Under the pieces are notes generated by a model. It searched no databases, had not been told where the DNA came from, and saw nothing but the letters and a program-made list of their open reading frames with translations. A stretch of 64,000 nt of DNA, taken from IMG/VR virus record IMGVR_UViG_3300025769_000096, positions 1-64,000 of that record; one strand, given 5' to 3'. The translations under genes and the position numbers were made by a program. Origin of the DNA: a virus. Below, piece after piece: positions 37,305-48,000 of the stretch (positions are counted from its first letter, which is position 1; each line of letters starts with the position of its first letter).

Positions 37305-40300
37305 TTATACTATTTGTTTTCCAGATACTTGTACATCTATTGTTGATGTTTGATCTACCTGAACATTTAATATATCATTAAGATTTAACCTCTTAGGGCT
37401 GCTATCTATTATTTCAACACTACCATATTTTGGTATTATTAGATTGTCTACTATTCTTATAGTACTTACTCCATTTGCAATACTTAAACTTATTGGATAT
37501 GCGCCAGTATCTGTACGATTGGTAAGTCTTATAGATTGTATCACACTGGGATAAGTTGAAGATGTATAAATTCCAATTGGATCAGTAACTCCAATTCCAA
37601 CAGTACCAAATCCAACGCCAAAATACTCCGTGCTTGTCTTTTCTTGGTATGATACGTGTACCTCAACTACACTATCAGCACCATTTCTATCATAATCCAA
37701 ACCTCTCATTGCAATTTGGTCTGAAGGATTTAATATTTGAGGCTGAATCAGAAGATCTATTCCAGTACCTGTAGGAATTGGTACGCTGTATGCAAAGTAA
37801 GATCTTTCTCCACCATTAAAATCAAAGGAACCAGTTACATTAACTTCAGTATTTCCTGCAGCAACATTTGCTGCATGTATTGAATATACTATGTATTGTT
37901 TTCCTGCTGTAGAAGGGAAGGTTATTATTGAACCACCAATTCCAGTTAAAACTGCGGAAAAACTGCTTGTAATTCCTGTATTAAATTGATAAGAATCTAC
38001 AGATTCTGCGGAAACTCCAGTTAGATTTGAACCGTCACCATAATAAGTAACAACACCAGAAGTTGCAGTGATGATACCCGATGAAATTTGAACTGTTCCT
38101 AATGTAGAAACCCCAGAAATTTTAATATCACCAATGACATCTAGTTTTGATTGTGGATTTGTCGTTCCAATACCGACATTCTCAGTGCTTCCAAAAGGTG
38201 CTAACTGAATAGTTCCATCAGCATTTACATCAATACTTGGAATACCAGAAACATCATTGACTGAGAAGATAGAACCTGATGTGAGATTATTGGTAACAGA
38301 GAACAGTTGACCAGCAGATCCCTGAACATCAATTGCAGTAGTTCCAGTTCCAACATCAATTGTCAGTTTTGCTGTTGGAGTTGTTGTTCCAATGGAAAGT
38401 GAATCACGAACAGTTGCTGTTCCATTTACGTCAAGTGTTTGAGTTGGAATTGTGGTTCCGATACCAACTTTTCCATCAGAGATTATTCTAGCCCTTTCTG
38501 TTCCATTTGTCGCAAATGCAATTCCATCATCAGACGCTCTAAAAATTCCAGTATTTTGATCTAACTTAAATGAAATTGATGGACTTGACTCAGTACCATC
38601 AGCAAATAATACATTATTGTTAAAGGTTGATATTCCAGTTACTGTTACACCTTGACCTACGATTAAAGTATCTTTAACGTCAACATTATTGTTAAAGGTT
38701 GATATTCCAGTTACAGTAACACCTTGACCTACGATTAAAGTATCTTTAACGTCAACATTATTGTTAAAGGTTGATATTCCAGTTACTGTTACACCTTGAC
38801 CAACTGTTAAGGTGTTATTAATGTTGACATTATCATTAAAGGTTGATATTCCAGTTACAGTAACACCTTGACCTACGATTAAAGTATCTTTAACGTCAAC
38901 ATTATTGTTAAAGGTTGATATTCCAGTTACTGTTAATCCACTTCCAACAATTAAAGTATCTTTAACGTCAACATTATTGTTAAAGGTTGATATTCCAGTT
39001 ACAGTAACACCTTGACCAACAGTTAAAGTGTTTTGGATATCTACATTATCATTAAACGTAGAAACACCCGTTACAGTAACACCTTGACCAACAGTTAAAG
39101 TGTTTTGGATATCTACATTATCATTAAACGTAGAAACACCCGTTACAGTAACACCTTGACCAACAGTTAAAGTGTTTTGGATATCTACATTATCATTAAA
39201 CGTAGAAACACCCGTTACAGTAACACCTTGGCCTACAATTAAAGTATCTTTAACGTCAACATTATTGTTAAACGTAGAAACACCCGTTACAGTAACACCT
39301 TGACCTACGATTAAAGTATCTTTAACGTCAACATTATTGTTAAAGGTTGATATTCCAGTTACTGTTACACCTTGACCAACTGTTAAGGTGTTATTAATGT
39401 TGACATTATCATTAAAGGTTGATATTCCAGTTACAGTAACACCTTGACCTACGATTAAAGTATCTTTAACGTCAACATTATTGTTAAAGGTTGATATTCC
39501 AGTTACTGTTAATCCACTTCCAACAATTAAAGTATCTTTAACGTCAACATTATTGTTAAAGGTTGATATTCCAGTTACAGTAACACCTTGACCAACAGTT
39601 AAAGTGTCTCTAATATCTAAATTTGCACCTACATCAACATTAGAATTGAACGTAGAAATACCAGTTATAGTAACTCCTTGACCAACTGTTAAAGTGTTTT
39701 GGATATCTACGGATGCATCAATATCCAAATTAGATGCAAAGGTAGAAACACCTGTTACTGTTAATCCACCACCAACAGTTAAAGTGTCTCTAATATCTAC
39801 ATTTGCATTTATATCAACATTAGAATTAAAAGTAGAAATACCAGTTACGGTAACACCTTGACCAACTGTTAAAGTCTCTTGGATATCTACATTTGCATTT
39901 ATATCCAAATTAGATGCAAAGGTAGAAACACCTGTTACTGTTAATCCACCACCAACTACTAAACTATCTTGTATATCTACATTTGCATTTATATCAACAT
40001 TGGAATTGAATGTAGAGATACCTGTTACAGTAACTCCTTGACCAACAGTTAAAGTGTTTTGGATATCTACATTTGCATTTATATCAACATTATCATTAAA
40101 AGTAGAAATACCTGTTACAGTAACTCCTTGACCAACAGTTAAAGTGTTTTGGATATCTAAATTGGCATCAACATCAACAAAATCTTGGAAAGTTGTGATT
40201 CCAGTTTTTGTGTCATTTTCGTCGGACCTTAAAAACTGAGTAGAATCTACACCATCTAATGATGATGCATCTCCTGCCGACATAGAGGTAGTATCTGCCC

Positions 40301-41717
40301 AGGTTGCTCCAGCACCAGTTGAAACTAAAACTTGACTTGCTTGTCCTGGTTTATTTAATGCATCATAAAATTCCCCACGAATTCTGATACTTCCAGCAAT
40401 ATCAAGAAGTGCTGTCGGATTAGTGGTTCCAATACCAACAGATTGAGTTGCAATTCCAGTTACACGAAGTCTTTCTTGTCCGCCAGTTTCGATGGTAAAT
40501 GTGTCATCACTTGGAAATCTGATTGCAGTGTCAGTATCTCCGGTATGAACAATCTTATCTGCAACAGAAACTTCACCAGAAACGCTGAGTGTTGTGAGAG
40601 TTCCAAGACCCGTCAGTGAAGAAGCAGTTACACCAGAACCTAATGTTGTTGCAGAAAGGACTTCTGTATTGTTAATCTTATAAACTTTACCAGATTCTAA
40701 ATCTAAACTTTGAGAAAGAGTTCCAAGACCCGTCAGTGAAGAAGCAGTTACACCAGAACCTAATGTTGTTGCAGAAAGGACTTCTGTATTGTTAATCTTA
40801 TAAACTTTACCAGACTCAATATCTAAGTCTTCAATAAGAGTTCCTAATGATGTAAGAGAAGAATTAGTAACTCCTGATCCTAATGTTGTAGAAGATAAAA
40901 CTTCGGTATTGTTAATCTTATAAACTTTACCAGACTCAATATCTAAGTCTTCAATAAGAGTTCCTAATGATGTAAGAGAAGAATTAGTAACTCCTGATCC
41001 TAATGTTGTTGCAGAAAGGACTTCTGTCTGATCGATTTGATATGCTTTGCCAGATGCTACGTTAAGATTTTCACTAGATTTTAATGAAGGATTTGTTCCT
41101 CCATTATATTCGTAAAGGAAAGTATTATCTGGTCCTATTTTGATACCTGCACCATCGGCAAGCATATCGGATGTCGCCGTAGAGGCAATACCGACAATAA
41201 AGTCTGCAAGCTCAATTGTGGTAGAATTGATTATAGTTTCTGTTCCATCAACATATAAGTCACCCTTAATTCTAACTACGCCACTAGTAGTTCCAACACC
41301 AACAGGCATTGGGTCAATAATTAAATTTGCAGGACCTTGAATAGTCGCAGTATCTGATGTTCCATTGAAAATAGATACACCAACCCCTGTGGTTTCAAAT
41401 TTCTTAGATCCATCATTATAAAGTTCTACACTTCCACCATCATTAAATTTACCAATTGGATTTCCGTTTAAAGAACTAGAAATATTGACATCGTTACTAA
41501 ATGTAGAAACACCAGATACCCTCAGAGTCCCATTTACATCAAAATCCGATTTTGGAGAAGTTGTTCCAATTCCTATACTGTTTCCAATATAAAGATTTTG
41601 GGAAATCGTAGCATTTCCTGCAACATCCAAAGACTCCTTGGGATCTGCTGTTCCAATACCAATTCGTTGATCTTTTAAGATAAAGTCGTCAGAAAATACT
41701 ATGCGATTTTTCGCCAT
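37305..41717 (-). CDS. Large repetitive fibre/virion protein (1470 aa)
   Basis: N-terminus KNRIVFSDDFILKDQRIGIG is shared in style with other large proteins here (repeated RIGIGTADPKESLDVAGN, a beta-structured attachment motif). Residues about 240-390 hold repeats of SLTSLGTLIEDLDIESGKVY and residues about 510-1030 hold about 21 copies of a 24-residue unit (GISTFNNNVDVKDTLIVGQG). The C-terminal 300 residues are unique. Elongated beta-helix or fibre shaft is the likely structure. Late promoter at 41743. Confidence 0.8.
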   Translation of the reverse strand: MAKNRIVFSDDFILKDQRIGIGTADPKESLDVAGNATISQNLYIGNSIGIGTTSPKSDFDVNGTLRVSGVSTFSNDVNISSSLNGNPIGKFNDGGSVELYNDGSKKFETTGVGVSIFNGTSDTATIQGPANLIIDPMPVGVGTTSGVVRIKGDLYVDGTETIINSTTIELADFIVGIASTATSDMLADGAGIKIGPDNTFLYEYNGGTNPSLKSSENLNVASGKAYQIDQTEVLSATTLGSGVTNSSLTSLGTLIEDLDIESGKVYKINNTEVLSSTTLGSGVTNSSLTSLGTLIEDLDIESGKVYKINNTEVLSATTLGSGVTASSLTGLGTLSQSLDLESGKVYKINNTEVLSATTLGSGVTASSLTGLGTLTTLSVSGEVSVADKIVHTGDTDTAIRFPSDDTFTIETGGQERLRVTGIATQSVGIGTTNPTALLDIAGSIRIRGEFYDALNKPGQASQVLVSTGAGATWADTTSMSAGDASSLDGVDSTQFLRSDENDTKTGITTFQDFVDVDANLDIQNTLTVGQGVTVTGISTFNDNVDINANVDIQNTLTVGQGVTVTGISTFNSNVDINANVDIQDSLVVGGGLTVTGVSTFASNLDINANVDIQETLTVGQGVTVTGISTFNSNVDINANVDIRDTLTVGGGLTVTGVSTFASNLDIDASVDIQNTLTVGQGVTITGISTFNSNVDVGANLDIRDTLTVGQGVTVTGISTFNNNVDVKDTLIVGSGLTVTGISTFNNNVDVKDTLIVGQGVTVTGISTFNDNVNINNTLTVGQGVTVTGISTFNNNVDVKDTLIVGQGVTVTGVSTFNNNVDVKDTLIVGQGVTVTGVSTFNDNVDIQNTLTVGQGVTVTGVSTFNDNVDIQNTLTVGQGVTVTGVSTFNDNVDIQNTLTVGQGVTVTGISTFNNNVDVKDTLIVGSGLTVTGISTFNNNVDVKDTLIVGQGVTVTGISTFNDNVNINNTLTVGQGVTVTGISTFNNNVDVKDTLIVGQGVTVTGISTFNNNVDVKDTLIVGQGVTVTGISTFNNNVLFADGTESSPSISFKLDQNTGIFRASDDGIAFATNGTERARIISDGKVGIGTTIPTQTLDVNGTATVRDSLSIGTTTPTAKLTIDVGTGTTAIDVQGSAGQLFSVTNNLTSGSIFSVNDVSGIPSIDVNADGTIQLAPFGSTENVGIGTTNPQSKLDVIGDIKISGVSTLGTVQISSGIITATSGVVTYYGDGSNLTGVSAESVDSYQFNTGITSSFSAVLTGIGGSIITFPSTAGKQYIVYSIHAANVAAGNTEVNVTGSFDFNGGERSYFAYSVPIPTGTGIDLLIQPQILNPSDQIAMRGLDYDRNGADSVVEVHVSYQEKTSTEYFGVGFGTVGIGVTDPIGIYTSSTYPSVIQSIRLTNRTDTGAYPISLSIANGVSTIRIVDNLIIPKYGSVEIIDSSPKRLNLNDILNVQVDQTSTIDVQVSGKQIV
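38600..40200 (-). repeat. 72-bp coding repeats in the fibre protein
   Basis: About 21 tandem 24-codon units (GISTFN..VDV.DTLIVGQGVTVT); several adjacent units are identical over the full 72 bp, and a larger block of several units is itself duplicated (compare 38640-38990 with 39310-39590). Confidence 0.85.
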
Positions 41718-41742
41718 TTTTAATTCTACCCTTCTATAATAG

Positions 41743-41749
41743 TATTTAG
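41743..41749 (-). promoter_or_regulatory. Late promoter, CTAAATA variant
   Basis: Minus strand CTAAATACTATTATAG, 26 nt upstream of the ATG at 41717. Confidence 0.65.
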
Positions 41750-41785
41750 ATTGTTATTTTTTGCAAATTGGTATTGATAAAATTA

Positions 41786-44665
41786 TTATACTCTTGTTGG
41801 GAATTTATTATAAACTAATGTATTATTTGCATAATTTGGTGTCACATTCAATCTTACATTTATTCCACTTAAATCAGCACTATATTCTACAAGATTTTCG
41901 GTATCAGAAATTCCAGCATATTCTACGATAGAAACGCTGGTGGTTGCAGAACCAACCGATTGTAAAAGTAATATATCAGAAATTTGGAAACTCTCCACCA
42001 AATTAGAAACAGTAAAACTAAATCCTGTTCCAACAACTTCACTAAACGATGAATAAAGATTATTATTGTTTACTGATAGAACTTCTCCAATTTGGAATCC
42101 AGATCCCTGTTTCTGTATGTCTACATTTGTAACTATCCCATCAATGTAAACATTTGGATTTGCAGAAACATCATAACCTAATGTTACATAATCAGTTCCT
42201 GCAAAGTCCTTAGTAATTCTAAATGTATTGTTATCAATAGGATCAATATAATAATATGTTGTTCCTCCATATCCAGGACCAGGAAGAATATCATACTGAG
42301 AATCATATCCAAGAACAGGAGTTAATACTGCTTCTGTAAATGGAGAAATTGTGGGACTATCTGTGGTTATTCCTGGAACTTCTGTATATCCCAATCCAGT
42401 AGTTGCCCTTACAGAATAAATTCCCAATCCAACTGTTGAAAATCCAACTGGTTGAACTAATCCAGGAGAATCAATAGAAACTGTTACTGGAATATCAGCA
42501 GATGTATATCCATATCCTGGATTTGTTAAATTAATTCCAGTCAAAACAATATCATCAACTTGAGCAGTAGCATTAGTTCCTCCCCCACCACTTAAACTCA
42601 CACCTGGTTTTGATGTTTGGAAACCTGCTCCGGGTGAAATTACGTCAATGTTAGAAACAATCAGTTCCGTAATAGTGATAGCAGCACCAACTCCAGTTCC
42701 ATTAACTACTATTGTTGGTGGAGTTGTGTATCCAGTTCCGGGATTTATCACATTAACAGACAGAATTGTTCCACCTATAGATATAGATCCAACTGAAATG
42801 AGTGCATCATTCCCTATTCCATTTACACCATTGACAGTAAGTGTTACGGTATTATCATAACCTGATCCTCCTGTAATTAATATATTTGTATCAGATAATC
42901 CAAGACCAACTGAAACAACTGGGGATTCTGTTGGAGTTTGATTGTAAGATACTGTTGGTGGGGAAGTATAAGCAGATCCTACGCCAGTAATTGTGAATGT
43001 CGATATGCCAAATCCAACAATTCCTTCTGCGGTTACTCCTGATCCTACTGGAGTATCGAAAGTTACTGTTGGAATGGTGTTTGTAGATATCCCTGAGGAA
43101 TTAAGAATTACGTTAGTAACCTTCATGGAAACTTCTGTAACTAATGCAGTAGATCCAATTCCAACTCCAAGAACTGGATTGCCCGATATAATTGGGGAAT
43201 CAATAATTATATTTGGGATACTTGTGAATCCTGCTCCAGAATTTGCTACTTGTATCTCAGTTATTCTAGATTCTTCATAAGTATTTGGATTAAGGGTAGT
43301 ATCAAATGCCACAAGAGTTGCTGTAGGTATTCCTGCAATACTATCAGTAGTGGTAAAAATGCCACCAGTTAGTGTAGTGGAAGAAATTTGAGTTGATACT
43401 TTTGGACTTACAGTTATATTTGCTGTTGCTTGTTCTCCGGTTAATCCAGAAATTAGAGAAACATTTTGATAAGTTCCTGGAGAATAATTGGAACCTGATG
43501 TTAATCCGGAAATACTATAATTTGATAATCTTCCGGTTGTTGTAGTTTGTACTGAATATCTTGCACTTCTAAACTGACCACTGTCAAAAGAATCTAAAAC
43601 TGCTGTTGAAGTTGAAGTTGTAGTCAAAATTCCAGGGAATGATGACATCACATCAACAATAATCTCCTCAGCTCTTATTGTTCCATTTACATCAAGAGCA
43701 TATTGTGGATTTGTTCCAATTCCAAGTTTTACTTTATCTGGATTGTAAATAAGAGAGTCTGAATCAACAAATAATTGAGAATATGAATTTGTATTTGATG
43801 AAAATCCTATGTAGAATGATCTATCTTCGGAAGATTCGGTAGTTTTTAAGGAATCTGATTTTTCCGCCGGAACTGCACTTGCAAGTGCAGCCCACTCTGG
43901 TGGTCTTCCATCTCCCTTTGAAATTAAAACATCATTATCATTTCCGGGTCTTCCTCTTCCATCATATACTAAACTAGACAGTCCTACAGGATTTGAAAAT
44001 TCGAATGAATATTTGGGGGTTTGAGTTCCAATTCCAATATTTCCATTATAAGTTTTTAATACTGTTGCACCAGATCCAATGTTTAAATCAAGTGTATGTA
44101 TAGTCGTAAATCCTACTTCACCATAAACATCCAGAATTTTTGTAGGAATAGTGGATCCAATACCTACTTTTCCATTTCTATATACAAATCCAGATGCACC
44201 ATCTTCCTTTCCAGTTGATGGGTTATTATATGCAACTTCATAAGCATCACCGATTCCTTGAACGTCGGTAATTTGAATTCTTACTGTTGCTACACCAGTT
44301 TGATCTTCAAAATTTGGACCAACAAAGTCTACAGTAACTCCAGTTCCTACAAAATTAAATTTGTTGAAACTATTTGCAATTCCGACTTGAACGCTATTAT
44401 TAAAAACTGTAAATGATCCGGGAGTTGTTCCAGGTGGTACAAGTGAGGTTGATGGAATCCAGTATCTTTCTCCAGTTTGTCCCCCAACATTAATAAGAAC
44501 ATATTGACTTCCTGGAGGAAATGGTTTTGCTCCAGTAGAAGATGGTCCAATTATGGGATCTCCTAAATCGGGTTCGGCCTGATCTAAACCCAAAAATTCG
44601 TAACGATCAGAAGTAATTCCTGATTGTGGAGTCTTCTTAACTCTTCCGGATAGTAGTCTTGCCAT
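41786..44665 (-). CDS. Large virion protein (959 aa)
   Basis: Unrecognised 959-residue beta-rich protein. Sequence near residues 155-215 (GKVGIGSTIPTKILDVYGEV, NIGIGTQTPKYSFEF) is the VGIG-type beta motif also found in the other large proteins here. The central part has many short repeats rich in Gly/Thr/Val/Ile (GAGFTSIPNIIIDSP, GSGYDNTVTLTVNG). Fibre or baseplate component by position. It precedes the gene at 37305-41717 and follows a small gene after 4 nt. Confidence 0.75.
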   Translation of the reverse strand: MARLLSGRVKKTPQSGITSDRYEFLGLDQAEPDLGDPIIGPSSTGAKPFPPGSQYVLINVGGQTGERYWIPSTSLVPPGTTPGSFTVFNNSVQVGIANSFNKFNFVGTGVTVDFVGPNFEDQTGVATVRIQITDVQGIGDAYEVAYNNPSTGKEDGASGFVYRNGKVGIGSTIPTKILDVYGEVGFTTIHTLDLNIGSGATVLKTYNGNIGIGTQTPKYSFEFSNPVGLSSLVYDGRGRPGNDNDVLISKGDGRPPEWAALASAVPAEKSDSLKTTESSEDRSFYIGFSSNTNSYSQLFVDSDSLIYNPDKVKLGIGTNPQYALDVNGTIRAEEIIVDVMSSFPGILTTTSTSTAVLDSFDSGQFRSARYSVQTTTTGRLSNYSISGLTSGSNYSPGTYQNVSLISGLTGEQATANITVSPKVSTQISSTTLTGGIFTTTDSIAGIPTATLVAFDTTLNPNTYEESRITEIQVANSGAGFTSIPNIIIDSPIISGNPVLGVGIGSTALVTEVSMKVTNVILNSSGISTNTIPTVTFDTPVGSGVTAEGIVGFGISTFTITGVGSAYTSPPTVSYNQTPTESPVVSVGLGLSDTNILITGGSGYDNTVTLTVNGVNGIGNDALISVGSISIGGTILSVNVINPGTGYTTPPTIVVNGTGVGAAITITELIVSNIDVISPGAGFQTSKPGVSLSGGGGTNATAQVDDIVLTGINLTNPGYGYTSADIPVTVSIDSPGLVQPVGFSTVGLGIYSVRATTGLGYTEVPGITTDSPTISPFTEAVLTPVLGYDSQYDILPGPGYGGTTYYYIDPIDNNTFRITKDFAGTDYVTLGYDVSANPNVYIDGIVTNVDIQKQGSGFQIGEVLSVNNNNLYSSFSEVVGTGFSFTVSNLVESFQISDILLLQSVGSATTSVSIVEYAGISDTENLVEYSADLSGINVRLNVTPNYANNTLVYNKFPTRV

Positions 44666-44669
44666 TTAC

Positions 44670-45020
44670 TTATTGTTTTGCGGTTTCAAGAATGCTTAAT
44701 ACAATATTTAATTCATTATTGGCGCTTGCCTGGACTTTAATCACATCATTTGTTTCAAGCGCCAATCTTCCGTCTGGAACTAAATTTATACTATCATTTG
44801 GGGGGACAAATGAATTATTTGCAAATTTGTAGTCTGCTGGAATTTCTCCAGGACGAGAATGAATTGCTGTAATTTGAGAAGTTGTGTCTGATGTAAGGTT
44901 AGTAACCTGAGCCAAAATAACAATTGCAGCAACTCCAACAGGACAAGTATAAATTCCAACAGAACTTGTTGTTAGTTCTTTTCTGATTGTTTTAAAACTA
45001 TTAAGTGCTACTGCTGCCAT
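44670..45020 (-). CDS. Small virion protein (116 aa)
   Basis: Beta-rich 116-residue protein (VGVAAIVILAQVTNLTSDTT ... GRLALETNDVIKVQASANNE). It lies 1 nt after the gene at 45022 and 4 nt before the next, so it is part of the virion operon. It could be a connector or decoration subunit. No precise family. Confidence 0.7.
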   Translation of the reverse strand: MAAVALNSFKTIRKELTTSSVGIYTCPVGVAAIVILAQVTNLTSDTTSQITAIHSRPGEIPADYKFANNSFVPPNDSINLVPDGRLALETNDVIKVQASANNELNIVLSILETAKQ

Positions 45021-45021
45021 T

Positions 45022-48000
45022 TTAGTTACCTAATGCGATGATAAGTGGGGTTACGGTGTTTAACAAACTTTGACTAAATGATCTTCCAGAAATAGTTCCG
45101 GTTAATTGATTTACGACTACTCCATCACCAATTTTGAAATTACCTGCCTGATCGGTTGAAGTATATACAACTTCACCACCATTTAATTTAACAACTTCAT
45201 TTTCTGGAACAACAACGCCACCAAGAGCAGGTTTTGCAGTATTAATATTATTTCCAGAACCAACCCATTCAAAGGAATGAGACGAAGTGATTTGGAGACT
45301 CAATCTAGTAAAATAGACTGTGGTTCCAGTACTTACTGTATTATTTAGATTATTATTTAAAACTATCGTAGAATTTCCTTCGGATGGTAAAGAAGCACTT
45401 TCAATTGTGTAATAAATTGGATACAGTTTTAATCTTGCTGTTGCAGTTGTTCCTGCACCAGGAGAAGCAATTGATATTTGAGGAAGATCACTTAATCTAT
45501 ATTGAGATCCACTGCTAAGAATATCAATACTAGAAACTCTTCCAAATTGATCTATATTTGAAGATGCTTCTGCTCTAATTCCATTTGGTCCAGTTGGAAA
45601 ATCAATTGCAACTCGGGGGGGTTGGGTATACCCAAAACCAGAATCAAGAATTTCTATACTTTCTACTTCATAAAAAAGTTCGCCAAAATAAATTGCTTGA
45701 CCATCATAAGGTCTCAAATTACCAACTCCAGAAACCTCAACAATTGATTGCTCTAATACTGCTTCTGTTCTTGCAACTCCCGTGTAGTGATAAATTGATT
45801 TTGTAGTTTCATCTCCAACACCATCAGAAACGAGTCCAAAAGTTCCAAAGGAAGAGTTGGAGTTTGTAATGTCGCATTGACCACCTGATGCAGTAAAGAT
45901 TGCAGTCTGATCACAGATCGTAAATATAGAAACTAATTGTGAGTATGCTCCATTGGTAATTGAAACTCCAATACCACCTTGATTATATTGAGTGTAAGAG
46001 TCAACACTCATGGTTCCTGTAACACCAATGTCATCAAGTTTTCCTGGTTCTGCATCAAATCCATCAACTTTCATTCCAATTGATTTTGGAATAAAGTTTG
46101 TGCAGTTTCTAATATAAGGACCTTGTGTGATAGGACCAACACCAGGAGAATAAGGTGGGAACACAACTCCACCACCTTCATATGTGTGAGGAATTGTAGA
46201 AACACCAGTGTTTACTACAAATGTAGTTCCAGATCCAATAACCTCATTGACTCTAAACTCAAATCCAAGATTACCAGTTGGATATAATGTTGTTGTTCCT
46301 GCACCACTTGTGCATGAGAATTCTAAGTTTTGAAGTTTTACAAATTGACCGACTTTTACAATTGCTCCTGGAGCAGTTACTGTTGTAATCCCAGTTACAT
46401 TATCGTAAGAAGCAGTAGTAATTCCTATTGCACGATCTACGACAAAACCACCACCAACATAATTATGGGAAATTGTAGAAACTCCAGTATTGACTGTAAA
46501 TGATTGATCTGTTCCAACTCCAGTAACATCAAAAAGATATCCATATTTTCCTGAAGGGAATTTTTGAGTTCCTATACCTCCACCAGAATCGCACTCAAAT
46601 GATAGATTTCTAATTTCTACAATATCTCCAACTTTTACATTTAGATTTGGTGCAGTTATTCTTGTTTCTCCAGTTAGATTATCATAGGTTGCTGTGGTAA
46701 CACCAACTAATGTAGTATATCCAATTCCAGCATTTCCTGGATAAGTTGTTCTAATTCCAGAATTTGCTCCCAAAGCAAGAATGGTTGTAACAACTCCAAC
46801 ACAAGATTTCAGTGCAGAAACAACATTGGCACATCCATTTACTGCATGATTAAATCCGGTGTCTGGATCTGGTTGTATTGCAATATCTTTAACTTGCGTA
46901 AACTCATTTTGGAAGTTTACATATTTCTGAACTGTTCCGCTAGGACCATTATAAGTATGTGGAAGTGTTGATTGCCCTACAATTACACTGAAAGTGTTTG
47001 TATCAATAACAGATTCTACATTAAATATATTTCCAAATTTACCACTAGGATATGTTACAATTCCTGGACCTGATGGACAAGTAAATTCCAATCCAGAAAC
47101 TTTAACAGCATCTTTTTCTGATAATCCATGACCATTTGCAGTAATTGTAACAATTCCAGTTACATTATCATAAAGTGCTCCTGTAACCGCAGAAGCAACT
47201 CCTACTGACAGACCTCCCCATGTCGAATTATTAATAACTGCTCTTGCAACTTCAAAAGAATAATCAAGAGTTGAAATGGTTTGATCAACTTCTCCTGGAT
47301 TTTTGAGAATTTGTGGTATCAAATTAAAGTCTGCATCAAAATAAGACTTGCCAGCACCTACACAACTAGAATTACCACCTCTGGTAATGTCATGAATTAC
47401 GCACTTCCAAATATCCTTAACGTCATCGGCACAGTCTGCACTCTCTAATGTAACGCCAAATCTAATGCTAGGAAGACCACTTGTATTTCCTGCTCCAATT
47501 GCAGAAGTGACAATTCCGACCAGTTGCTGTATTGTTGTACCTACTGCAACACAACCACCTGGAACTGCAATGACCGAAGGATTAAATGTTTGAGTAACAG
47601 AACCAACGCCAGACTGATATGAAATTGGAGGTGCTACATTATCAATAACCGATTTTGCAATTCCTGCTGCATAATCTAAGGTAGAAATAGTTGCTGTTGA
47701 TACTCCTGGACCTGTAATGTGAACAAGAGCACCAGAATCATTAAAGTATGAAAGCGCTGCCCCAACTGACTTACGGTTGCTATTTGCCTTTAAGTCATAA
47801 GAAACTGAACGGAAAATATCTCTAACATCATCAGCACAATCCGCCGTTGTTCCGGGTCCAGGGACAACAAAGTTTAATCCTGTTGGTGAAGTCAAGAATC
47901 CAACTGCTTCTGCTGCAATATAATCAATATTAGAATCAATCAGTCTTGCAGCATCTTGTTCTCTGTGATTTCCAGCAAAACCACTAAATCCACTTGTTAA

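Noticed and set aside
38600-40200. 72-bp direct repeats as non-coding satellite
   Set aside because: In frame within an intact 1470-codon gene.
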